Shown here: positions 1-4,944 of the stretch, in pieces
How positions within the stretch are numbered: the first letter of the stretch is position 1
Layout of the letters: every line of letters begins with the position of its first letter
Assembly: GCA_016934135.1 (NCBI GenBank)
Contig: JAFGTK010000008.1
Coordinates: forward strand, 1 to 6,395
Source of the DNA: Deltaproteobacteria bacterium
GTDB lineage: Bacteria; Desulfobacterota; Desulfomonilia; UBA1062
Length of the DNA stretch: 6,395 bases
Direction of reading: 5' to 3'
The notes under the pieces: model-generated
What the model was told of the DNA's origin: nothing
Seen by the model: only the letters and a program-made list of their open reading frames with translations
Database searches by the model: none
Made by a program: the position numbers and the translations under genes

Positions 1-151
1 CCCTGTCTGTCTTTGACTGTTCGATAAGCGGCGAGAGCTGCCGGTAGTACTCTGAAGCTGCAGGAATCTCGGATGCGAGGGATATTCGCGGGAAGAGCGG
101 TGTGACTATGAATAATACCAGAACTGCTTTATGAAGAAAGTATTTTTTCAT
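1..151 (-). CDS. N-terminus of an exported protein of unknown function (partial, continues past window start)
   Basis: Reading leftward from the ATG at 149-151 gives 50 uninterrupted codons to the window edge; the C-terminus lies outside the window. The first residues are a textbook Sec signal peptide: MKKYF with a lysine-rich start and a later His-Lys, a hydrophobic core (AVLVLFIVTPLF), then a likely signal peptidase site after Ser-Leu-Ala at about residue 26. The mature part begins SEIPAASEYYRQLSPL and looks helical and polar. The product should therefore be periplasmic or outer-membrane associated. The Shine-Dalgarno site is poor (AGGA about 14 nt upstream), but a good promoter lies 28 nt upstream of the start, so this gene is probably transcribed independently of the parA-like unit behind it. 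I do not recognise the family from 50 residues. Confidence 0.7.
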   Translation of the reverse strand, partial: MKKYFLHKAVLVLFIVTPLFPRISLASEIPAASEYYRQLSPLIEQSKTDR

Positions 152-185
152 GAGTATATGTTCGATCCTATAGGGTAATTGGCGT

Positions 186-214
186 CTTATATCAAGGCTG
201 TCTTCATATTTCAA
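186..214 (-). promoter_or_regulatory. sigma70-type promoter for the exported-protein gene
   Basis: On the minus strand TTGAAA (209-214) and TATAAG (186-191) are separated by exactly 17 bp; each hexamer matches the consensus at five of six positions. The predicted start, near 179, gives a leader of about 28 nt to the ATG at 151. Nothing else was recognised in the 172-bp gap 152-323. No clear terminator for the gene to its right was seen, so some read-through from that gene is possible. Confidence 0.6.
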
Positions 215-323
215 TCAGAAGATTCTTCGCTGCTTGCTTTGGGATGCTTTATCAGGGGTTTCGCATAAACACCGGATTGCCGCTGCCTGAGAGGAAAACA
301 TCCGGAAACAGAAGGGTATGCCA

Positions 324-779
324 TCATTCGTGTGTCGACAGTCTCAGCAGGACCTTTTCTGCCGCCTTTTTCAGAACAGGAATCTTCCAGATAAAGGAAG
401 GTATGGTAATCCCGAAATCAAGTTCATGCCCGCTTCCGGGGCCTGTTATCTGTTCTGCGCTGGCATTGGTTTTCCGGTCAAGCGAGATCCTGAAGCGTAT
501 TCTTTCAGGGGTTTTTCTTTCTTCTCCTGCCGGGGAACCCTGCAAAGCCGGCGTGTCTGAAGCAAGGGGTTTATGCGGCAGATCATCAGGGCTTTCTATG
601 CGGTCCATGATCTCGAAGGCCTTGCTCATCTGCTCGCTCTTTTTCGATCCTGCTGTGCCGGCTGAACCTTCTGTGCGTTTTTTCCGCCTGTTCTTTGTGG
701 CAGTGTTCCCGGTCATGTCGCTGGCAGTGCTATTGCCTGCTATGTTCTCCAGCTTTTTCCGCTTTTTTGGCAGAGCCAT
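324..779 (-). CDS. Small, highly basic hypothetical protein encoded directly after the ParA-like ATPase
   Basis: This is a 151-residue protein of no family I recognise. I chose the ATG at 777-779 because GGAG sits 7 nt upstream of it; an upstream in-frame ATG would only add 18 residues that lie inside the parA-like gene in another frame. One base separates this start from the parA-like stop codon, so the two genes are almost certainly co-transcribed and translationally coupled. Residues 1-50 are Lys/Arg/Ser/Gly/Thr rich (PKKRKK at 4-9, NRRKKR at 30-35) and probably disordered and nucleic-acid binding. Residues 51-63 could form a helix. The C-terminal 60 residues (RIRFRISLDR at 93-102, then a hydrophobic stretch ending in a Lys/Ala/Leu helix) may form a small folded domain. 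By position and charge it could be the DNA- or cargo-adaptor partner of the ATPase, in the way small basic ParG/ParB-type proteins are. That is inference from context only. Confidence 0.7.
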   Translation of the reverse strand: MALPKKRKKLENIAGNSTASDMTGNTATKNRRKKRTEGSAGTAGSKKSEQMSKAFEIMDRIESPDDLPHKPLASDTPALQGSPAGEERKTPERIRFRISLDRKTNASAEQITGPGSGHELDFGITIPSFIWKIPVLKKAAEKVLLRLSTHE

Positions 780-780
780 A

Positions 781-1494
781 TCATTTCTCCAGTATGTCTG
801 TAATGGTTTTAGCGATCTCCTCAATATCGTCAATTGCCGCCGATGCCTGCCTGGCGGATCGCTTGTTGCCCTTTACTGCTTGTGCATATTCGTAAAGGTT
901 AGACCCTTCTCGGTTGAAATTCTCATATATCGACCGCGTGGGGTAGATTGCCTGAAGGCAGGAGACATTGGGCGGGAGTATTTCCTGAAAGTATTCTATG
1001 AGATAGCTTTTTTTGGACTGTGGATGGGTAAAGGAAGGAAGCACATGAAAAGCTGTTTTTTTCTTAGGCTCAACCTTTATGATGTCTTTTATGATAGGGT
1101 AGAGGTTGTCTGCAAAAGCGGTTTCGTCATTAGTCGAGGTCCTCATGGGGATGATGACAAGATCTGAGACAGCACATGCAAAACGGGTGTGGAGTTTTCC
1201 TGTGCTTTCTCCCGGGATATCCATGACTATGACCTGGTTGTGAGATGCAATGGAGCTTATCCCGTCCTGAAAGACCTCTTTCTGCGTGCTGGAAATATGA
1301 TGGAATGATACCTTGCTGGAGTTCCTGCCCAGTTCCATTCGCTCGCTCCACCAGTTTCTAATCGTTCCCTGGGGATCGAGTTCCACCAGGGCAATGGATT
1401 TGTATCTTTTCCCGAGATGTCTGGAAAACGCTGTGTTGAGAGCAAGGGTGCTTTTGCCGGTTCCGCCTTTTGTCTGAACATAACTGATTATCAT
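781..1494 (-). CDS. ParA/VirC1-like partition (MinD-superfamily) ATPase
   Basis: This 237-residue protein belongs to the ParA family of deviant-Walker ATPases, which position plasmids, chromosome origins or protein cargo on the nucleoid or membrane. What shows it: the start MIISYVQTKGGTGKST, with deviant Walker A KGGTGKST at residues 9-16 including the signature lysine K9; the Walker A' segment ELDPQGT around D40; and Walker B VMDIPG at 90-95, followed by the VIIPM segment near 113-117. The protein lacks the N-terminal helix-turn-helix extension of P1/F-type ParA, so it is the short type (ParF, Soj or VirC1-like). The start ATG has AGGG about 8 nt upstream. It is followed by a small basic gene rather than a recognisable parB. 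Such orphan ParA-plus-small-protein pairs occur on plasmids, integrative elements and chromosomal cargo-positioning loci. Family assignment is secure; the cargo is unknown. Confidence 0.9.
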   Translation of the reverse strand: MIISYVQTKGGTGKSTLALNTAFSRHLGKRYKSIALVELDPQGTIRNWWSERMELGRNSSKVSFHHISSTQKEVFQDGISSIASHNQVIVMDIPGESTGKLHTRFACAVSDLVIIPMRTSTNDETAFADNLYPIIKDIIKVEPKKKTAFHVLPSFTHPQSKKSYLIEYFQEILPPNVSCLQAIYPTRSIYENFNREGSNLYEYAQAVKGNKRSARQASAAIDDIEEIAKTITDILEK

Positions 1495-1514
1495 GTATAT
1501 GCCCTGTTTTACTG

Positions 1515-1528
1515 AATATAATTATATT
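1515..1528. repeat. 14-bp perfect palindrome in the parA-like leader
   Basis: AATATAATTATATT is its own reverse complement. It lies 21 bp upstream of the ParA-like start codon and contains a minus-strand TATAAT (1521-1526), so it may also be a -10 element of a second promoter, although no good -35 stands 16-18 bp from it. ParA-type or partner proteins often autoregulate by binding repeats in this position, so it is a candidate operator. An AT-rich palindrome of this length can also arise by chance. Confidence 0.4.
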
Positions 1529-1559
1529 TCACATGATGCGAATACACCTGTTGCATGAA

Positions 1560-1588
1560 AGAATAGGCAAAAACGCTCAATGTGTCAA
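1560..1588 (-). promoter_or_regulatory. Candidate sigma70-type promoter for the parA-like operon
   Basis: The minus strand carries a consensus TTGACA (1583-1588), a 17-bp spacer, and TATTCT (1560-1565, four of six matches). The predicted start near 1553 gives a leader of about 59 nt to the ATG at 1494, which includes the 1515-1528 palindrome. The rest of the 220-bp gap between the parA-like gene and cutA shows no gene, and I found no convincing terminator for cutA. Confidence 0.5.
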
Positions 1589-1714
1589 GACGTAAGGTCC
1601 CGGTTACCTGGCGGCACGGTTTTTTTCAGCAACGGATTTATATATGGTTCAAGGATGCGTAATTCTTCACATGCTGCTGTTATGGATCAGGTCGCTGTTT
1701 TGGGCTGCAAGCTA

Positions 1715-2038
1715 TCATCCGGTTACTTCATCGATCCAGTTCAGGTAGGCTGGAAGCCCGTTCTGAACAGGTACCCTGATGATCTCCGGTACCTCGTAGC
1801 TGTGATGCTCTTTGATATACTCCTCTATGCCTGGATAGAGCTCGGATCTTGTCTTGATAAGCATGAGGTGTTCGGCATCCTTGTTTGTCGAACCCTCCCA
1901 TTTATAATAGCTCGTGATGGCTGTGATCTGTATGCAGGCAGCGAGTTTCTGCTCGATCATCTTGGTCGCAAGCTCGTCAGCCTCCTTAATATTAGGGCAT
2001 GTGGTCAGTATCATGCAGTAGCCTTTTGTGTCGTTCAT
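1715..2038 (-). CDS. cutA: CutA family divalent-cation tolerance protein
   Basis: This 107-residue protein has the usual length of CutA (about 100-115 residues), a small ferredoxin-fold protein that forms very stable trimers and was first linked to copper tolerance in E. coli. Hallmarks seen in order: ILTTCPN at 10-16, the AACIQI strand at 33-38, the SYYKWEG segment at 43-49, and HHSYEVPEIIRVPV at 78-91, followed by a GLPAYLNWIDE C-terminus. Cys14, Cys35, His79 and Glu82 fall in the conserved segments associated with metal binding. The start is well supported: AAGGAG lies 8 nt upstream and begins at the stop codon of the QueG-like gene, 12 bp away, so the two are one operon. CutA's physiological role is unsettled in general. 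Its pairing here with an iron-sulfur protein and a Cys-containing small ORF suggests metal handling, but this is inference. Confidence 0.95.
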   Translation of the reverse strand: MNDTKGYCMILTTCPNIKEADELATKMIEQKLAACIQITAITSYYKWEGSTNKDAEHLMLIKTRSELYPGIEEYIKEHHSYEVPEIIRVPVQNGLPAYLNWIDEVTG

Positions 2039-2050
2039 ATCCCTTTCTCC

Positions 2051-2854
2051 TTATTTTCCTAAAGAATGCTCATCCTGTGCCTTGTCAATATAATCCTTTA
2101 CAGGGTTGGTGAAAGAACAGGGGACCACGCATGTGCATTTACCGCATACATCCGCAAGACCTTCTTTGCTGTAGAGAGCAGCATTCTCAAGGAGCATCTC
2201 ATAACATCTGTGGCGGTCGAACGAGTCTGTCTTCAATGCGCCGTTTACGCAGTTTTTCACACATGCGCTGCATGTTTGGTTGTATTTGTACAGGCAGTAC
2301 TGAGTGTCAGGCCGTTTTGATGGAGAGCATTGTGCATTGGTGACAATGCTCCCGAGTCTTCCGCAGCATCCGTTCTCAGTGATGATAAGGTTGTGGATGC
2401 CGAATGTTCCAAGGCCGGCAATCCAGGCTGCATGCCGGTGTGACCAGTCGCTTATCAGTCTTTGGGTGTCAAAATTATGAGTCGGCGGTATGACAGTTGT
2501 TTCTGCTCCAGTTTGTTTCAGAAATTCGACAAGGTATGCATTCAGCTCGATGATGAGCCGGTTGGTTTCGATATATGCCTGTGCCCAATATCTGCTCGCA
2601 TAGTGGCTTCTCCTGTTTGATAAGGCAATATCCTTTGTGAATGGCAGAAAGTATACGATAACGCTGCGGGCGCCTGCCAGCAGATCCTTAGGCATGGCAT
2701 GGGTTGGGCTTACCGCGTTTTTCAGGCTCAGGAACGAAGGATCTTCAGCATCTGCAAAACCCGTCAGAGGCTTGAGCCACCTGGTATGTGCTTTTTCTGA
2801 CCTGGTATACTCATCCACAAATTGTATGATTTCACGGGTGATCAGATCATTCAT
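2051..2854 (-). CDS. QueG-like (COG1600-type) double [4Fe-4S] cluster protein, short form
   Basis: This 267-residue protein resembles epoxyqueuosine reductase, the cobalamin- and iron-sulfur-dependent enzyme that completes queuosine in tRNA. However, it lacks the C-terminal HEAT-repeat region of true QueG (about 350-380 residues), so the substrate is uncertain. The core segment SDWSHRHAAWIAGLGTFG (135-152) matches the family's active-site/cobalamin region, and D136 may correspond to the catalytic Asp. It is followed by ENGCCGRLGSIVTNA. The C-terminal ferredoxin-like part has CSACVKNC (195-202), C217, and CGKCTCVVPC (237-246). The first Cys of a classic CxxCxxCxxxC motif is replaced by N192, with C187 nearby as a possible substitute. 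In total 12 Cys lie after residue 160. The ATG at 2854 is the first start after an in-frame TAG 15 nt upstream, and it has no visible Shine-Dalgarno site. The gene shares an operon with the small ORF before it and cutA after it. It is probably a cytoplasmic redox protein. Confidence 0.8.
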   Translation of the reverse strand: MNDLITREIIQFVDEYTRSEKAHTRWLKPLTGFADAEDPSFLSLKNAVSPTHAMPKDLLAGARSVIVYFLPFTKDIALSNRRSHYASRYWAQAYIETNRLIIELNAYLVEFLKQTGAETTVIPPTHNFDTQRLISDWSHRHAAWIAGLGTFGIHNLIITENGCCGRLGSIVTNAQCSPSKRPDTQYCLYKYNQTCSACVKNCVNGALKTDSFDRHRCYEMLLENAALYSKEGLADVCGKCTCVVPCSFTNPVKDYIDKAQDEHSLGK

Positions 2855-2869
2855 TCGGTTATATGTACA

Positions 2870-3010
2870 CTATGGTCTTGGTTGACCGTCAAGAGCCAAT
2901 TTTTTGCAGTATCCTGATCTGTAAATACCTTTATCTTCCAGGATCGGTTTGGGCATATTGTCTCTGCAAATGACATTGCAATAGGTGACATTGTATTCCA
3001 TCAATGACAT
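2870..3010 (-). CDS. Putative 46-residue cysteine-containing small protein, same frame as the QueG-like gene
   Basis: From the ATG at 3008-3010 the minus strand reads MSLMEYNVTYCNVICRDN, then a hydrophilic part with Pro-Lys-Pro and a GIYRSGYCKKLALDG segment, ending GQPRP and TAG at 2870-2872. Cysteines are at 11, 15 and 35 and could bind a metal or an iron-sulfur cluster. In its favour: it fills most of the otherwise unexplained leader between a perfect-consensus promoter and the QueG-like gene; its ATG lies 1-2 nt from the predicted transcription start, allowing leaderless translation; and its composition is protein-like (charged, not AT-skewed). Its stop is 15 nt before the QueG-like ATG and in frame, so read-through would yield a protein of about 318 residues. 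Against it: there is no Shine-Dalgarno site, and I recognise no family. Met4 (3001) is an alternative start. Confidence 0.5.
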   Translation of the reverse strand: MSLMEYNVTYCNVICRDNMPKPILEDKGIYRSGYCKKLALDGQPRP

Positions 3011-3018
3011 AGTATGTA

Positions 3019-3047
3019 ATTATAAGGAATTGCGTGATTCCTGTCAA
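3019..3047 (-). promoter_or_regulatory. Perfect-consensus sigma70 promoter of the small ORF - QueG-like - cutA operon
   Basis: On the minus strand TTGACA (3042-3047) and TATAAT (3019-3024) are both exact consensus hexamers at the optimal 17-bp spacing. The predicted start is 3011-3012, immediately next to the ATG at 3010. Such a strong promoter normally needs repression, and the spacer holds an inverted repeat that could be the operator. Confidence 0.8.
3026..3041. promoter_or_regulatory. Inverted repeat GGAAT-N6-ATTCC in the promoter spacer, candidate operator
   Basis: The 5-bp arms GGAAT (3026-3030) and ATTCC (3037-3041) are perfect inverted repeats separated by 6 bp, and they lie wholly between the -35 and -10 elements of the consensus promoter. 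A dimeric repressor (for example TetR-, Rrf2- or MarR-type) bound here would block RNA polymerase. The 17-bp spacer argues against MerR-type activation, which uses 19-20 bp. The regulator is not encoded in this window. Confidence 0.5.
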
Positions 3048-3149
3048 GAAAAGCCAATGGTTGATTATTGATTGTCCCGCCTATTCTGAATATCTTGGTA
3101 AATCTTTGAAAGTATATTGAAGACAGGATAAACAGCCTTGTTCCGTGGT

Positions 3150-3176
3150 TAAGTAATTAAGGATTTGCGCCGATGA
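3150..3176 (+). promoter_or_regulatory. Sigma28 (FliA)-like promoter upstream of the EF-hand-type gene
   Basis: TAAGTAAT (3150-3157), 11 bp, then GCCGATGA (3169-3176). The enterobacterial FliA consensus is TAAAGTTT-N11-GCCGATAA. The -10 box matches at seven of eight positions, including the diagnostic GCCGAT core; the -35 box matches TAA plus the final T. Transcription would begin near 3183, just before AGGG (3185-3188) and the ATG at 3199. No convincing sigma70 promoter was seen in the interval 3048-3198, which is otherwise empty of genes. Confidence 0.45.
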
Positions 3177-3198
3177 ATAATGAATAGGGCGCAGATGT

Positions 3199-4209
3199 AT
3201 GAAGATTGAAGAATCTGAAATACTTATGAATTCATCCAGGTCATATCTTGAAATGGATGAAGAAAAAGAAGATCTGAAGGTGTGGGTGGGTAACCGGGAC
3301 CCACAGAACAGACCTGATACGATAAGCCTTTCTGAAAAAGCCAGATCAATGTATGAGAAGATTGATACGTGCTGTGACGAGTATGAGATCGATGCGCAGA
3401 TAAATGAGGAAATATCTTTGAAGAAACTCATTGCAGAGATCTTATCGGGCAAAAAAATCAAGATCACTCACATGGAAAAGGTGGATCAGAGCACGCAGGC
3501 CGTTGAAAAAGAATCTTCACATGGACAGGAAGAAAGACAGGGCTGGGGTCTGGAATATAATTACGAACAGACACATTACGAGAAAGAAGAGGTTGCATTT
3601 CAGGCCAAAGGCGTTATCCGCACAGCAGATGGGCAGGAGATCGATTTTTCTCTGAGTCTGGATATGAACCGAGAGTTCCTTGAGAAGAACAGCCTCAATA
3701 TCCGTGCAGGGGATGCAGCTATAGATCCGCTTGTGATAAACTTTGACGGCAATGCAGCAAGCCTCTCGAACATGAAGTTCAATTTCGATCTGGATTCCAA
3801 TGGTGTTCAGGACGAGCTTTCCATGCTTACACAGGGAAGGGGCTTTCTTGCCATAGATATCAACAATGACGGCATCATCAACAACGGACAGGAACTGTTC
3901 GGCCCGCAAACCGGCCAGGGTTTTGATGAACTTGCCGCATACGATGCAGATGGAAATGCCTGGATCGATGAAAATGATGCTGTTTACAGTCGTCTTCGCG
4001 TTATGACGGTTGATCCCTCGGGGGTCCAGCGGCTTGACATCTTGAAGGACACAAGGGTAGGTGCCATTTATCTCGGTAATATGGATACCCTGTTCGATAT
4101 CCGCAATCTCGGAAACAACGAGCTCTTAGGCCAGGTACAGACAACTGGTATCTATGTTTCCGAAAACACTTCAGTGGGTACGCTCCAGCAGCTCAACCTC
4201 GTTATTTAA
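3199..4209 (+). CDS. EF-hand/dockerin-type calcium-loop protein with FlgM-like N-terminal motif
   Basis: This 336-residue protein has no signal peptide and no membrane segment. Residues 1-135 are acidic, hydrophilic and probably helical. Within them TISLSEKARSMYEKI (41-55) resembles the helix motif of the anti-sigma factor FlgM and of some flagellar-regulon proteins. From about 135 comes a beta-rich domain, then three Asp/Asn-rich loops: D197-L-D199-S-N201-G, D220-I-N222-N-D224-G, and D249-A-D251-G-N253-A-W-I-D257-E-N-D260. The last two flank the ELFGPQTGQGFDELAAYD segment, which I recall as typical of a widespread group of uncharacterised calcium-loop proteins in Deltaproteobacteria and relatives. 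The C-terminus (TLQQLNLVI) is hydrophobic, as in some type I secretion substrates. The start has AGGG about 10 nt upstream; M10 is an alternative without a better site. It is a single-gene unit with a sigma28-like promoter. The role is unknown; calcium binding is probable. Confidence 0.85.
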   Translation: MKIEESEILMNSSRSYLEMDEEKEDLKVWVGNRDPQNRPDTISLSEKARSMYEKIDTCCDEYEIDAQINEEISLKKLIAEILSGKKIKITHMEKVDQSTQAVEKESSHGQEERQGWGLEYNYEQTHYEKEEVAFQAKGVIRTADGQEIDFSLSLDMNREFLEKNSLNIRAGDAAIDPLVINFDGNAASLSNMKFNFDLDSNGVQDELSMLTQGRGFLAIDINNDGIINNGQELFGPQTGQGFDELAAYDADGNAWIDENDAVYSRLRVMTVDPSGVQRLDILKDTRVGAIYLGNMDTLFDIRNLGNNELLGQVQTTGIYVSENTSVGTLQQLNLVI

Positions 4210-4247
4210 GCCCAATCCTGTATCACAGAATATCCTGGAGAAAAATA

Positions 4248-4276
4248 TTGACAGTTAGAGTGTAAAACTATACTTT
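4248..4276 (+). promoter_or_regulatory. Candidate sigma70 promoter for the thioesterase - acyl-CoA dehydrogenase operon
   Basis: TTGACA (4248-4253) is exact consensus. A -10 is available as TACTTT (4271-4276) at 17 bp or as TATACT (4269-4274) at 15 bp. Transcription would start around 4281-4283, leaving a leader of about 180 nt before the thioesterase ATG at 4464. Both -10 choices lie inside the left arm of the palindrome at 4264-4294. Confidence 0.5.
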
Positions 4277-4294
4277 GTGAAAAAGTATAGTTTT
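4264..4294. repeat. 31-bp palindrome (13-bp perfect arms): candidate operator or terminator
   Basis: AAAACTATACTTT (4264-4276), loop GTGAA, and AAAGTATAGTTTT (4282-4294) pair without mismatch; a run of five T (4291-4295) closes it. It covers the -10 and predicted start of the promoter at 4248-4276, the classic site for a repressor such as the TetR-type regulators of acyl-CoA genes. It also lies 54 bp after the stop of the EF-hand-type gene and could fold into a terminator hairpin. However, only two of its 13 pairs are G-C and most of the T run is within the stem, so it would be a weak one. I favour the operator reading. Confidence 0.55.
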
Positions 4295-4463
4295 TAGAAA
4301 CTAGTTGTGTTTAAAATATATTTATAAGAGCGGGCGGATGCGGGCAAACCTGTTTTTAGCGATCGGTTATCCCTTTTTTCGGTTTTGTCCCCCTGTGGTC
4401 ATGTCCTTACGCAGATGTTCGCTCGCAGCAGAGCATGGATCAGCGTAACCATGGAGGAGTGTC

Positions 4464-4925
4464 ATGATTGAGGAGAAGTACAGAGACGGTGCTGCTTTTC
4501 TGGAAAAGGCAGTGCATGTCATTGAGCAGACCGGGGTAAAGATTGTCGATCTGAAAGACCGGTATGCAAAGATCCTCATGCCCTTTGCTCCCAATATCAA
4601 CCATATAGGTATCATGTATGGCGGTTCGCTGTTTATCCTGGCCGAGTTTTCAGGCGGGGTCATTTATTATACTTCATTCGATCATGCCAGGTTTTATCCC
4701 ATAGTCAAAGATGTCTCGATCAGGTTCAGGCGTCCGGCAACAACGGATGTCACCCTCGAGGTCAGCCTCAGTCCTGAAGAGGTCGAGGCAATTGAAAAAG
4801 CGGCAGAGAAAGACGGGAAAAAGGACTGGACCATGAATCTTGAGCTTAAGGACTCTCATGGAGAGGTATGCTGTGTTGTTCAGGGTACATGGCAACTCAG
4901 GAAGTTCCCGGACCAAAATCAATAA
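4464..4925 (+). CDS. Hotdog-fold thioesterase (PaaI/YiiD-like, DUF4442-type)
   Basis: This 153-residue protein has the size and pattern of a single-domain hotdog thioesterase, which hydrolyses acyl-CoA to free acid plus CoA in the cytoplasm. The central helix signature is clear: FAPNINHIGIMYGGSLFILAE (41-61), with Asn46-His47-x-Gly49 at the oxyanion side and Glu61 in the usual catalytic acid position. Beta strands follow at YPIVKDVSIRFRRPA (78-92), then TDVTLEVSL (94-102) and WTMNLELKDSHGEVCCVVQGTWQLRK (122-147). The 'RFRRPA' strand is typical of this group. AGGAG stands about 6 nt before the ATG. The gene is followed after 19 bp by the acyl-CoA dehydrogenase gene, so the pair is very likely an operon in which the thioesterase clears or recycles the CoA ester made or used by the dehydrogenase. 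The exact substrate cannot be read from sequence. Confidence 0.85.
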   Translation: MIEEKYRDGAAFLEKAVHVIEQTGVKIVDLKDRYAKILMPFAPNINHIGIMYGGSLFILAEFSGGVIYYTSFDHARFYPIVKDVSIRFRRPATTDVTLEVSLSPEEVEAIEKAAEKDGKKDWTMNLELKDSHGEVCCVVQGTWQLRKFPDQNQ

Positions 4926-4944
4926 ACGATAAAGGAGTGGCAAC

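Noticed and set aside
244..1167. Long plus-strand open frame of 307 codons
   Set aside because: It is antisense to the well-supported ParA-like gene and its partner, its translation is Phe/Cys/Arg-rich with no domain, and it has no Shine-Dalgarno site.
1580..2062. Plus-strand open frame of 160 codons
   Set aside because: It is antisense to cutA, which has clear family motifs; the translation matches nothing.
2870..2872. TAG as a pyrrolysine codon
   Set aside because: No pyl genes are visible and a start codon with normal coding follows at once; coupling is the simpler reading. It is kept only as a test within the small-ORF finding.
2945..2975. Possible sigma54 (GG/GC) promoter on the plus strand
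   Set aside because: The GG-to-GC spacing is off by one and it would be over 200 bp from the plus-strand gene.
2971..3010. Repeated TGACAT(TG) units at 2971, 2986 and 3005 as regulator sites
   Set aside because: The two full copies fall in the small ORF and encode the repeated Asn-Val segment of YNVTYCNVIC, and their spacing (15 and 19) is irregular. Coding origin explains them if the ORF is real.
3081..3467. Minus-strand frame of 128 codons across the 5' end of the EF-hand-type gene
   Set aside because: Ser/Ile/Phe-rich shadow of the acidic coding strand, with no ribosome site or motifs.
4338..4448. 36-codon plus-strand ORF in the thioesterase leader
   Set aside because: No Shine-Dalgarno site, Phe/Cys/Arg-rich composition and no support beyond an open frame.
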